From NCBI GenBank assembly GCA_020747065.1, contig JAGMVK010000002.1:2604001-2668000 (forward strand): a DNA stretch of 64,000 bases, in the 5' to 3' direction. This DNA comes from Cadophora sp. MPI-SDFR-AT-0126. Its lineage: Eukaryota; Ascomycota; Leotiomycetes; Helotiales; Ploettnerulaceae. The notes beneath the pieces are model-generated. The model saw only the letters and a program-made list of their open reading frames with translations, was not told the origin of the DNA and did no database searches. Shown in pieces: positions 23,550-35,545 of the stretch (the stretch's first letter is position 1; each line of letters opens with the position of its first letter). The position numbers and the translations under genes are program-made.

Positions 23550-25095
23550 ATGGTAAGCTTCTTGAACATGGGCTAAGATCACTATTGACAGCATCCAAGG
23601 GAAATCAACAGTCCGGGCTCGGAGGAGCTGGTCAAGGCGGGGACAACAAAGATGAGAAAGACAAGAAGGTAGGGGATTACTGTTTTGCATGATACACCCG
23701 ATGATGCTAATGATTTGTTGTAGAAGGAGAAGCCCAAGTACGAGCCACCACCACGTCCAACGACGAGAATCGGTCGCAAGAAGCGTAAGGCGGCCGGTCC
23801 AAATGCCTCTGCCAAACTCCCCGCCGTCTATCCTACCTCCCGATGCAAGCTGAGATATCTTCGAATGCAACGAATCCACGATCATCTGCTACTGGAAGAA
23901 GAGTACGTCGAGAATCAAGAGCGGTTACGAAAGGCAAAGGCTGCGAAGGAAGGAGGTGCCCCCGTTTCTGCCGCTAGCGACCCTGAGGCACAGGATAGAA
24001 ATGCGGACGAGCGTGGAAGAGTTGATGATATGAGAGGTAGCCCGATGGGAGTCGGAACTTTGGAGGAAATGATTGATGATGATCATGCCATTGTCTCCAG
24101 CACAACCGGCCCTGAATACTACGTCTCCATCATGTCTTTCGTCGATAAGGATCTGCTAGAGCCCGGTGCGAGTGTTCTACTTCATCACAAGTCTGTTTCC
24201 ATCGTTGGTGTCCTTACCGATGATGCAGATCCCCTGGTCACGGTCATGAAGCTGGATAAGGCTCCCACAGAGTCATATGCGGATATTGGTGGTCTGGAAT
24301 CGCAGATTCAGGAAGTTCGGGAGTCGGTCGAATTGCCACTTCTACATCCTGAGTTGTACGAGGAGATGGGTATCAAGCCCCCGAAGGGTGTCATTCTGTA
24401 TGGTGCGCCAGGTACTGGAAAGACTCTACTCGCAAAGGCTGTTGCAAACCAAACAAGTGCGACTTTCTTGCGAATTGTGGGTAGTGAGTTGATTCAGAAA
24501 TACTTGGGTGATGGGCCACGGCTTGTCAGACAACTTTTCCAGGTATGCATATTCAGCTTCGTTCTCTATTCGCCGCTAACATGGACAGGTTGCTGCTGAA
24601 AATGCACCCTCGATTGTGTTCATTGACGAAATCGATGCAATTGGTACCAAACGATACGAGTCTACATCTGGAGGAGAGAAGGAGGTCCAAAGAACCATGT
24701 TGGAACTTCTAAATCAACTGGATGGTTTCGATGACCGAGGTGATGTCAAAGTGATCATGGCCACGAACAAAATCGACACTCTGGACCCCGCCCTTATCCG
24801 ACCAGGACGTATCGACCGAAAGATTCTCTTCGAGAACCCCGATCAAGTCACCAAGCGCAAGATTTTCACTCTCCACACCTCCAAGATGTCTCTGAACGAG
24901 GATGTTGATTTGGAGGAGTTCATCAACCAAAAGGACGATCTTTCTGGTGCGGATATCAAGGCAATTTGCTCCGAGGCTGGTCTGATGGCATTGAGAGAGC
25001 GCAGAATGCGTGTCCAGATGGCAGATTTCAGAGCTGCGAGAGAGCGTGTCTTGAAGACCAAGACGGAGGGTGAGCCCGAGGGATTGTACTTGTAA
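23550..25095 (+). CDS. rpt2: 26S proteasome regulatory ATPase subunit Rpt2 (PSMC1)
   Basis: Four exons: 23550-23552 (the ATG alone), 23600-23668, 23724-24542 and 24589-25095; 465 residues against about 440 in other species. The family N-terminus [10 protein letters not shown] is only produced if the start codon is spliced to the acceptor at 23599; it carries the N-myristoylation signal known for Rpt2. Next come a coiled-coil helix, the OB domain, and the AAA+ domain with Walker A GAPGTGKT (about residue 251), Walker B IVFIDEID (about 306-313) and the arginine-finger segment IRPGRIDRK. The C-terminus LYL is the HbYX motif that docks into the 20S alpha ring and helps open the gate. Rpt2 works in the base of the 19S particle, unfolding ubiquitylated substrates. 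It is highly conserved, so the assignment is secure. Confidence 0.97.
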
Positions 25096-26071
25096 ACGAG
25101 CATATGGTAGATGGAGGGGAGGATAGAGTGATTACTTCTCTTCGTGGAACTTGTATTCTAGAGAGGATCGTAATACATCACAGATGATGATTTGCTGAGA
25201 TTTCCCTTCAGATTTTCGTCCACTTTTCTCATATGAGCAGTGTGAAGTGGGAGTGCATTTTAAAGGGGCGTGATCTAGGGCCTGGCATAATTGCTAAAGA
25301 CAACTATCTGCTTGCTAGTCTTTTCGTGGCAGGAGGTCTTCCTTCCAATTGACCAAGTGGTGAGCACCTTCCGCCCTCGGTCTTTATTTCCAATTTAATC
25401 ACATAAGCCTCTCTGCTCACGCCCTTCAACACATCACAGATTGGACTCTCTCTCTTCTCATCCAACAAGGCTTATGTCCACAAGATTCCGTCTCTATTTG
25501 TCACTGCCATCGTCTCTATCCTTCCAAAATCCATTCCTATCATATTTTGAGAGAGAATGAGTTCCCCTTTGCGCAATTTCTGTGCAGGTCTCTTTGATAT
25601 GAAAGTCCGGTTTTGAAAATGCAAGACTCACTTCGGAACTCTCCTGGCGGTATTATGCCTTGATTTCTGTACTTGCGAGGTATGTGTCTTTATAGTGGAC
25701 CCTATTTTCAAACGAAGCAATTGTCAAGAACTAACAATTAACAACTAGCGTCCGAGCCAGCCAGCAACCCACCACACAATAAAAACACCGCCTCAGTCCA
25801 CACCACGGTACTGGCTTGACGAAGGCCTAACTCCTCGATTGGGCGTCATGAGACAGATATGATGTCTCTCAGCCACTTATGCAACCCCAGGGTGGCCAGC
25901 GCATCAAGGCCTGAGTCTGCCTTGCGGGTAGGATTCAGCCTCGCAAGACCGAGTACAGATAAACTCGTCTCCAACAACGATCGCTCGTTTCTGCCTCTGT
26001 TCTCTGCAGTTCTCATTCCGTTCTCTTATCCCTTTCCGGTACGCTTACAATAGAGCTGTGCTTGAGTCACG
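25096..26071. other. Intergenic
   Basis: Contains the Rpt2 3' flank and the upstream region of the NACHT-ankyrin gene, with CT-rich tracts around 25400-25500. No coding sequence is recognised. Confidence 0.4.
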
Positions 26072-29000
26072 ATGAGCTTCGGTTTCGGCGTAGGCGATCT
26101 CATCAAGGTCATTGAGCTTGCCAATAAGATCCGTAAAGACTTCGTGGAAGCACCGAGCCAATTCAACGCTATTTCTGATGAGTACGCTGCTATAGGAACA
26201 TTTCCGAGCATTGCTGATTTTGTTATTGTAACAGGGTCAGAAGCCTCTCAATCATCCTCCTTGATGTCGAAGTCGACCTCTCCAGTCGCACACTTTGCAA
26301 GGAAGAAGAGGCAGAGCTAAAGCAGATTGCAAATGGCTGTGGAAATGTTCTGGGCCAATTAGAACACATATTAGACGAGTACGACGAACTCGAGTCCGGT
26401 CACAGACGTCCTATCCAAAAGGTGAAACGGATGTGGAAGAGACTGAAATGGGAGCCAGAAGACATCAAGGAGCTCCGCAGCCGCATTGGCACGAACATTG
26501 GCTTACTCAATGCGTTCAGAGGTCGTCTTACTCGGGATAGTGTTGTTGAGTTAGTACGAAGTCAAGAAGATCAAGACCGTCACAACATACTCGACTGGAT
26601 TACCCCGATCGATTATGCTTCACAACAGAGCGATTTCATAAGTCGACGACAAATAGGGACTGGCCAATGGCTACTTGACTCGGCAGAGTTCACTGCGTGG
26701 ATGGAGACCGACAAGCGGATCTTCTTTTGTCCAGGCATCCCCGGAGCAGGAAAGACAATGCTCACGTCAATCGTGATAGAGGACATCGTCATGCGGTTCG
26801 AAAACGACCCCAGCATTGGCATTGCGTACTTGTATTGCGACTACCGACGACAGCATGAACAAAGGTTCGAGGATCTGGTTGCTAGCTTGTTGAAGCAATT
26901 CGTTCAACAGCAGCCTTCTATACCGGATAGTGTGAAAACGCTCTACAACCGGCATAAAAACAGCGGAACACGCCCTCAACTTGACGAATTATCGGGACTT
27001 CTACAAGCCGTGGCGGCAGTTTATTCCAGAGTCTTCATTATCGTTGACGCACTTGATGAATATCAAATCTCCGATGGTTGCCGACAAAGACTGCTCTCAG
27101 GCCTCTTTGACCTCCAAGCAAAATGCAATGCACATCTATTTGCTACGTCACGGCATATATCAAGCATCGAACAGGAGTTTGAGGGGTGCTTGAAGCTAGA
27201 GATCCGCTCTGACGAAGAAGATGTACGACGATACCTAGATGGCCAAATGAGCCGGCTTCCAAAATTTGTGGCTCGAAGCCTTGAGCTCCAAGAAGAAATC
27301 AAGACAAATATTGTTGATGCTGTAGATGGAATGTATGTTGATAAAGTCGAGTGCTTACTGAATCGCGCTTACTCTACTAGGTTCCTACTCGCAAAGCTCC
27401 ACCTCGAGTCCTTAGTCGGGAAGAGATCGCCAAAAGCAGTCCAAACCGCCTTGAAGAATTTGGTCAAAGGGTCTGCGGCATACGACCATGCATATAAGGA
27501 TGCTATGGAACGGATCAATGGCCAGGTTGAGGAGCAAGAAGAACTTGCTAAAGAAGTTCTGTCGTGGATAATCTGTGCGAAGAGACCACTCAGTACAATA
27601 GAGCTTCAGCATGCCCTTGGTGTTGAAGTTGACGAGTCCGAGCTTGACGAAGCCAATATCCCAGACATAGACGACATGGTGTCTGTGTGTGCTGGCTTAG
27701 TTACAATTGATGAGGACTGTGGAATTATTCGGCTAGTCCATTACACAACACAGGAATACTTCGATCGAACACGAAAGCAATGGTTTCCGGACGCGCAAGC
27801 TAGTATTACCACGGCATGCGTTACCTACCTCTCATTTGACGAGCTTGCAAGCGGAATTTGTCATTGTGACGATGAGTTCGAACAGCGGCTCCAATCGAAT
27901 AAGTTCTACAAATACGCAGCACAAAATTGGGGTTACCATGCTCGAGAGGCCTCGACTGCGTATCGAAGTGTCATTGACTTTCTGCGGAAACAAGCTCACG
28001 TCGAGGCATCAGCTCAAGTTCTTATGGCTTTTAAGCGACATCGCAGTGAGGTGAATTATAGTCAAAATGGACCCAAGCAAATGACTGGGCTTCATCTAGC
28101 AGCATTCTTTGGAGTTAGTAGCGTGATACTCAGCCTGCTTGATAGCAATCCTCCTGATCTGAAAGACAGTCGTGATCGGACGCCGCTGTCGTTGGCGGCT
28201 GAAGAGGGACACGAGAATGTCGTCAAGCTGCTGCTCGAACATGGCGCCGAGCTGAACTCGATAGATAGCGATTATGGTCAAACGCCGCTGTCGTGGGCGG
28301 CTGAACACGGACACGAGAATGTAGTCAAGCTGCTGCTCGAACATGGCGCCGAGCTGAACTCGATAGATAGCGATTATGGTCAAACGCCGCTATCGTGGGC
28401 GGCTGAACACGGACACGAGAATGTAGTCAAGCTGCTGCTCGAACATGGCGCCGAGGTGGATTTGATAGATAGCGATGGTCGGACGCCGCTGTCGTGGGCG
28501 GCTGAAAAGGGACACGAGAATGTAATCAAGCTACTGCTTGAATATGGCGCTAAGGTGGATTCGATGTATAGCGATTATGGTCGGACGTCGCTGTCGTTGG
28601 CGGCTGAAAATGGACACGAGAATGTAGTTAAGCTACTGCTCGAATATGGCGCTAAGGTGGATTCGATGTATAGCGATTATGGTCGGACGCCGCTGTCGTT
28701 GGCGGCTGAAAATGGACACGAGAATGTAGTCAAGCTACTGCTCGAAAATGGCGCCGAGGTGGATTCGATAGATAACTGTTACGGTCGTACACCAGTGTCA
28801 TGGGCTGCTGGAAACCTACACGATGTTGTAGTCCGGCTATTGGTCGAGGCTGGAGCAGACGTCAGCCTTCAAGGACAGCACGGCATGTCAGGACTCCATT
28901 TGGCTGCTGGGATTGGGAATAAAGAAATGGTCCACCAACTACTCGAGGCCGGAGCCGACGTGGATTCCAGGACAGGGAGTCCAAATATAGGGGTAACTGC

Positions 29001-29487
29001 TTTGCACTGGGCAGCAGCTCGTGGACACAACGAGGTGGTGACGCTGCTATTGAAAGCTGGGGCCGATGTTGGAGTTCAGTGTTTCTCCGGCTGGACGGCA
29101 CTGCATGAGGCCGCCCGCAATGGAAATGAGGGAGTGGTAAAACTGTTGCTCCAAGCGGATGCGGATGTCAACCAGAAAAATGATAGTGAAGCAACAGCAC
29201 TCCACCTAGCGGCCCAGTATGGTCATGACGTTGTTGTGGACCGATTGATTGAAGGGGATGCTGACATTGAAGTCTGTTCTCGCTATGGTTTGACGGCATT
29301 ACACTGGGCGGCTAAATACTGGCGAACGTCAACATTCCAGCTTCTCTTCAAAATCAAGACCAATATGGAAGCGAAAAAAACTGTTATGCTTGATGCGCTA
29401 AGCCAGGAACCAAAGTCTACAAGCTACGATCTGGACAAAGTAATGGCTCGCATGAGAGCAGATGTTGAGGGCATGGAGGCTATCTGA
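26072..29487 (+). CDS. NACHT-ankyrin STAND (NLR-like) protein
   Basis: Three exons: 26072-26181, 26235-27332 and 27381-29487; 1104 residues. The N-terminal about 110 residues (starting [20 protein letters not shown]) are a helical domain common at the head of fungal STAND proteins, probably related to the Helo-like set. The NACHT NTPase has Walker A GIPGAGKT near residue 205 and Walker [11 protein letters not shown] near residue 305, followed by a winged-helix segment near residue 463. The C-terminal half, about residues 637-1060, holds 13 ankyrin repeats. In fungi such proteins are candidate innate-immunity and heterokaryon-incompatibility receptors: ligand binding by the repeats drives NTP-dependent oligomerisation of the N-terminal effector. 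That role is inferred. Six consecutive ankyrin units are almost identical at the DNA level. The 48-bp second intron is a multiple of three and free of stops, so unspliced mRNA would also be translated through. Confidence 0.92.
28180..28788 (+). repeat. Six near-identical 102/99-bp ankyrin-coding units
   Basis: Units begin at 28180, 28282, 28384, 28483, 28585 and 28687. Five are 102 bp (34 codons) and the unit at 28384 is 99 bp, one codon shorter. Units 2 and 3 differ by one base in their first 70 or so bases, and units 5 and 6 are similarly close, including at synonymous sites. The flanking ankyrin repeats are diverged. Confidence 0.9.
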
Positions 29488-31020
29488 TTGCCTCTTTGAA
29501 AAATGAATCACAACAGTTCATCAGAAGTACCAACCGCCACGCCCGCACTATTTGGGTTTGCGTCACACGGCAATTACAGCGCTTGCCATGGCTTCTTGTC
29601 TACTTGAAAGGACTTGGACACTCGATTGAGTATAGTTTGTAGGGTTGTCCGCCAGTGGAACCTTGATGACAGTGCTACACAATTTCATGACAGCAGTGGC
29701 CGATTAAGAGATTAGTGTAGCGAGGGGCAGAGCATTGGATATAAGTCAGCCGTAGTTGAACAACAGGATGAAGGTCGAGATGCTGTGAGCTGTGTTGTGC
29801 TGTCTTGCGGTGCCTTGACACGTTGAACGCCACAGGCAAACTTGCATCCGAATGGCAGACACCAAAGAACGCATGGAGAAAGGAAAGTAAACATGAGATG
29901 CAGCCATGCTCGTTGATCCGAATAACTTCTGACATGGCGATTTTGCAACGAGAAGGAATAAGAAGAAAAGGAAAGGAATAACAGTCGCGGTGGAAAGAAT
30001 CACAAAAACGAAGGCAAGAGCACGACATGGGCTTTGGAGGAGAGTGAAGAAAGTGCCACCTTCCATGCCTCCAGCTGCAGCTTCTCCAGCGCGTCGAGAT
30101 CATCGCCGAAGACCACATCTTTCACGTCCAACCAAGAATCACTCTTGACCAACGCACAATTCCACCTTCAATCTTCCTACGGAATCAAACCCTCGACGCG
30201 CCTCCAATCCACAGCAACAGCAGATATTGATGGTTGAGACGCCATATTGCATATATGTCGTTGAAATTAATCGAAATCCACGTGTCACTATTAATCAACT
30301 CACCTTGTTGTGGTTGGCATCCCCATCCCATCTCATCACCCTGAGCGAGAAAGTAATTCTTCCTAAGTTCGAACTCGAGAGGGTATGTTCGAGAGTTGAA
30401 AATTGCGACGTGCAACAAAACCTCTACCCCTGTCTCGTGGATCTTTATCACTATTCCGTTTCAGTACTAAAGCCGGGAAATGGTGGGGCTATCCGCTTGC
30501 CTCCTGCCCCGCTTTCTGCTTTTTTCTAAGAGGAGTGAGGGCTTTCCATTATTCCACTGGGCTCCGTTCCTTTACCATTTCCGTCCCAGCCCCATACTCT
30601 TGAGATTTCTACTCTGCTCTGCGATGGAAGAGAGGAAGGAAGGACACTGTTCCTTCAATCAATCGAAGCGAGGAAAAGACTAGTAATGGGAAATGTGGGA
30701 TGGAAAGGGAAGGGAAGTACGAACATGCGGAAGAGAAAGACAGGGAACCGTGATAGGCATGCAACCAATGCGCTAGATGCTGTTCCGCCTGTTCTTTCTG
30801 CTGAGCCGGTAAGATATGGTATGGTATGGTATGCTTTATAATACAAAAGTAAGTAAGTACAGACTTCGTACACTTTCCCTTTCCATTCCCAGCCGCCATA
30901 GCCATGGATGAAATATGCTCGCTAGACATTTTTGCGCCAGCCATGAAGCAAGGTAGATGCAAATGCAAAAAAGCTCCCTCCAGAACAAGTCAGTCGCTAA
31001 TGACCCCCGATACCTCCTGG
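29488..31020. other. Intergenic, about 1.5 kb
   Basis: No gene is supported. Open frames on both strands are short and low in complexity. It includes the 3' flanks of the convergent NACHT-ankyrin and Set2 genes. Confidence 0.45.
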
Positions 31021-34000
31021 TCACCGACTCGGAATCCCTTGCGCTACTCCTTCCGCGCCCTCCATAATCATATCGATATCAAGATCATGTGCATGTCCGG
31101 CCCCATTCCCATTAACATCTTTCCCACCAGGCCCCTCGTCACGATTACTCTCCATCTCGAGCGCCATGGCCTCTTCATTCTCCCTCATGAGGTCCTCTTC
31201 CTGCCTCCTCAATTCCCTCTGCTCCTCACTCTCTTCCACATTTCTCATCCCATTTCCATCGTCATCCCCACCCATCACCGCATCAACATCAACATCAAGC
31301 GGTATACCACCTGCAGGGGGTGGAGGCGGTGGAGGAGGGGGGCTCTCTTCTTCCTTCAACCTTTTGTTCGAGTCCGAGAACGAATCGTCGCCCACGCCTA
31401 GACCAATACCGGTGGGCGTCTCATCGCCATCGCCGTTTTCGTCGTCGCGTTTCCGTTTCAAGTCAGAGTTAGAGCCAGAAGCTGAGATGGAGGGCGTAGC
31501 TGGAAGAGAGGACGGCGGAGCATCGAGAGCAGTAGGCGATGAATCGATAGTTGGATCAGGATCAGGGTCTTGCTCATCGTCCTCAGCACCTTTATTGCCG
31601 TTCGCTCCAGATGCAGAAGTTGAGGCTGATCCATTAAGTCCAGTTCCGTTCAGCGAAGCCTTTTCAGCTTTCTTCTTATCAAGCACCTTCTTCTTCTCGA
31701 CAGCCTTTTCAAAGAAATCCCTCACGTAGCTCTTGACCTTCTTCTCCTGTTTCTCGGAGATCTTGGTTGGGTCTTCGACACGGTTGTTCTTGAAATCCGA
31801 CGCGACGAGTTTCTTACCAACTTCTTTGGCGAATTTCTTGAGGTCTTCTTTGGGGAGTTGTTTGGTGAATTTTTGCATTACGTGTTTGATATGTGGGAAG
31901 AGCTGGCGTTATGTTAGTTGGAATCTCATAAATACGGCAGAATGGCTTACGGTATTTTCGTAGAGTTTCATCTGTTTTTCTTGAGGGAGTGAACGCCACT
32001 TTTCAGTTGGCTTCTTTTCTTTTGGAGTCGAGTCGCCGGTAGGTATTGATTGTGTTGGAGTTTTTGGATCGGGTTTTGTTATGCTGTCGATGATATCTTG
32101 AATGGCTCTTGCAGTTTGAACACTCTTCGGTGGGGCTTTGGGCGGTGGAGGTGGTTCGGGAGCTGGAAAATTAGGTCTTACCCACGTTGTTTGACCAGAT
32201 TTGCTGTAATAGTACGCATTTCCTTTCTCATCCTGAGCCTGGAACCACCCAGTAGGTAATGCATTAGGAGGTCGTCGGAATGGGGGTCGTGCAGCAGCAA
32301 AGTTAAGATTTCTCTGAGGAAGATTACTTCTTGGTCCAGTAGGAGCAACAATTGCTGGAGTCGCTGGCGATTTGGTAACATCTTCTGATCGGTCTGTATT
32401 TCGACGTTCGAAGATCGGTACGGTGTTCGGGTCGAACTTCTTTCTGGGGATCCGGTAAGCGACCTCCAGTTTGCTCCAGTCTTCCAAAAGTCGCTTAGCT
32501 TCGAAAGCGACATCCTCGTGTTCTGAGTCCACAAGGGTCTCGATTGTTACCTCGATTTTCGAATCGCTGATCTTGTTGCGAGTGAGTCGGGGGAATTTGT
32601 AAAGAATGTCGAGGATTTGAAGGATAACATTATTGTCGTCTTTCCAGGTGGTCAGGGTAGTTCGTAGAATCTGGTAGCCGTGCATCTGCACCACTCGGTT
32701 CCGAACCCGATCGTCGTCGCAGCGCTGAATACGACTGAGCAATTTGACAGCAATCCACTTTTCCTTACACTGCATGAGCGTGGCCATGACTTTCCGGACA
32801 CCCTCCTCATCGAGACCTTTAGGCTGGACATTGTTAACGTATTCCTCGTCGTCTTCGCCGGTCTTCTTCTTTCTGGGCTTCTTAGCGACGGCTGAGTCCC
32901 ATCCATCGCCATCATCAATTCCGAGCGCTTCGATCGTAGCATGAGGCAATTTCGTCGCACGATCAGTCTGCGTCTTGCCACCGATAAATCCAGTGCAATT
33001 TGGCTCACCGCAGTAACAGGGTTGAGGGTCAGCACCATATCGGTCCACATTGTAGTTGAAGACCAGTTCCTCGCCAGCTTTGATGTGTCGCTCGGCAAAA
33101 ATGCCCATGCGCAACTTCTCCCCGACAACCCATTTGTCCACGTAGCAGTTTGGATTGCAGGAATGGTTGCAGAACCGCCCAAGATTGCCCTTTTTTGTCG
33201 CATCGACGAACTCGTGCTTCGTGAGGGACATGAAATAAAAATGTTTGATACCTTCATCGTTATATTGGTGAGTTCGCCTTCGGAATGTTGGTTCATTGAT
33301 GACTTCGCCGAGATACTCGAAAATAAATGTGTCAGCGTTGAGATCAACATTTGCACGCAAACCGTAGCCCTTCCTCTCAGTCTTGAAGACGGAGACGTCG
33401 GCGTATTGTTTTTGTTGAAACCGCTGGTTTTGACATCCCGAGCCGCAATTACAATCTCCGTCCACACACTCCATCTTGGTCGCACGGTTGATGCAGTCCG
33501 AATCTTCGCCACATGCCTGATTTTTGCCATTGCCTGAACCCGTCAGTACAGCACCCATTTGGCGGACCAGATGTACTCACTCCACTGTTCTGAGCAGTCA
33601 CAATCCAAAGCATCATGTTCAGAGGATCCCATATGCTTAGAACCGTAGATACAGTCCTTAATTAACTGAAACACCGTACTTGCTTCCTCTGTAGAGTCTG
33701 GCATGTCGTTGTAAAGAATTGGTGGTCGAGATATTACCTTCTGTGACGATTTCCTAGACAATTTTGGTGCCTTCCCAGGCTCAACTGTAACTGTGATATC
33801 GCCACCAATGGTTTCTTCTTCCTCCTCGTCCTCATCTTGGGACCTCGGTGTTTGGCTTGCGCTCTCCCTCTTGACTGGAGATTGAGATGCAGACTGTTTT
33901 ATGGCCGGAGTCGACGAGCGTGACCTCTTCATGTAGCTTGGTGTTGAAGACTCCTCCTGCTTGCCATTGACCATGATTGTATCTTCCTGGTCCTCTGGCG

Positions 34001-34079
34001 ACCCGTCTCCCTGGAGCTTCATCTCCCCAAGCGCAGCGTCTACCGCTGCTGGTTTTGGGTCTCGAGTGTCGTCTGCCAT
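31021..34079 (-). CDS. set2: Histone H3 Lys36 methyltransferase Set2
   Basis: Three exons on the minus strand: 34079-33581, 33533-31951 and 31902-31021; 987 residues. After an acidic, disordered N-terminus come the AWS domain (Cys-rich, from about residue 160, [18 protein letters not shown]), the SET domain with [10 protein letters not shown] and the catalytic-core motif [12 protein letters not shown], and the post-SET Cys cluster [20 protein letters not shown]-like helical segment follows, then a WW domain ([18 protein letters not shown], about residue 593) and the SRI domain ([22 protein letters not shown], from about residue 700), which binds the phosphorylated CTD of RNA polymerase II. 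This full AWS-SET-post-SET-WW-SRI order is that of Set2. The enzyme marks transcribed chromatin with H3K36me. The tail after the SRI domain is acidic and contains a run of nine prolines. Confidence 0.96.
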
Positions 34080-34975
34080 TGTTGAGATGCTTTTCAGCGG
34101 ACGTCCGTGGGTCTGCACGTATGGCTGCTGTCGAGTATGCCCTCACTTTGTACTAGCTCGATTCTTGGGTGCCGGAATGGATCTCCCCACAATGGCCAAC
34201 CGCAGATGAGGTGCTATTGGTAATGATCGCAAAATATGCAGAGGGCTCTGTCAATCTGGGGGATATTGCTGTCGCTAAGAGGACTCGAATGCGAAAGAGT
34301 GGTTGCGCCTCGCTGGGTTGTGCTGTTGAAGGGATGGTGGAGACAAGGAAGGGCACGATTTGCGACGGAGAGTGAATTCGTGGTTGTCGAGGGAGCGTAG
34401 CTGCTGGCAGATGCACACATGAAGCGCAACCTCGAAGTGAATGACTTGGGACAGTTCCGAAGGCGAAAAGCGGAGGGAGAAAGAAGATGGTAGCGAAAAT
34501 GATGCAGTAGAAATGGATGAAGAATACAGTAGCGCGCCTCTTTACCTCGCCCACATCTCTCTCGTTTCCAAGCCTCGAAATGCCTTTTGCTCGATCGTCC
34601 CGTGCTCACATATCACTTGTCACTTGTTCGCCCTCTCGCCCCGTTGCCAGTCGTTCAGAATATCAATTGCTATGAAGGAAGAGGAAGATTGCAGGTAGAT
34701 ACAGTTTGGAGAAGCAAGCGCCGGAATTTACCGAGATTCCCCCATGCGTCAAAAATGCGCTTTCCACAATATGACAAATATCTGGTATGTAAGTGGGTTG
34801 GAAGCAATTCTGGAGAGCAAAGATTCTCTGAAGTCTGGTAACCGGTCCCAAATTCTGTTCTCAAACAGTTTGTCCATGCGACAGCAGTGTTTACTGAATA
34901 GAAAAGAGCCTCGGTCTATGACATCCCTGCCTTCATCCCTCCCAAAATATGTGCCCAAAGATAAATGCCACTTAC
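34080..34975. other. Intergenic, Set2 upstream region
   Basis: No intact gene is recognised. It contains the Set2 promoter and, towards the right, minus-strand sequence that may be the tail of the decayed gene at 34976-35545. Confidence 0.35.
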
Positions 34976-35545
34976 ATGAAATGTAATATGGTATATCCTC
35001 CATAGTCGTTTTTGGTGTAATCGATGCTTGTTCGTGATTCTCGTCTGTGCTTTGCGGTGGCCAAACGCCATCTTCAGGCAGTCCATCCAAAACATCCTCT
35101 CCATCAAGGACCGCCTTGACCGCCTCAACTTATTCCAGTTGAATGTGTCGCATGATACATGCTTCCAGAAAGAGTTGATATGATCGGCAGCTTCGAATAC
35201 TCGGTTTCCGCAAAACTCTTTGTCTCAGTAAAATTGCTCCCGAAATTATTGACCACGCCCACAACCAGTGTTCTAGAAAAGAGGATCCGACTGCCAGCGC
35301 ATATTCCATATATAATGTAGTTGCCGACAAAGATTCGGCCTCATCGCAAAAACCTTTCTCAATCATTTGGTACGAAGTGTCGCAGGATTTGGCTTGCATC
35401 CGGTAGCCCAACAATACCTGACCGCTTCTTGCCAGTAAACGGACCACCATCTGCAGACTATCCTTCAGCACCTCACACTTATGGCTGATCGGGTAAAAGG
35501 AGCGACCAAGTGCATCTATTCCACCTGTGGGTAACGTCAGCGATG
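34976..35545 (-). pseudogene. Possible relic of a protein-coding gene (minus strand)
   Basis: The minus strand reads protein-like sequence in two blocks whose frames do not meet. Block one, from about 35545 to 35230, includes RSFYPISHKCEVLKDSLQM and EYALAVGSSFLEHWLW. Block two, from about 35200, includes DHINSFWKHVSCDTFNW and then, after a one-base frame change near 35128, an acidic stretch (LPEDGVWPPQSTDEN) ending at a GTAAGT splice donor at 34975. The helix-rich first block followed by an acidic segment recalls the middle region of fungal Zn(II)2Cys6 transcription factors, but no zinc cluster was found upstream and the family is not assigned. A relic, or a real gene with unrecognised introns, are both possible. 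Confidence 0.3.

Noticed and set aside
31166..31729. 187-codon plus-strand frame rich in Ser, Pro and Gly
   Set aside because: It is the antisense of the acidic tail and SRI region of Set2, which has domain support.
32652..33530. 292-codon minus-strand frame overlapping Set2
   Set aside because: It is the wrong frame of the Set2 AWS-SET exon; no domain appears in it.
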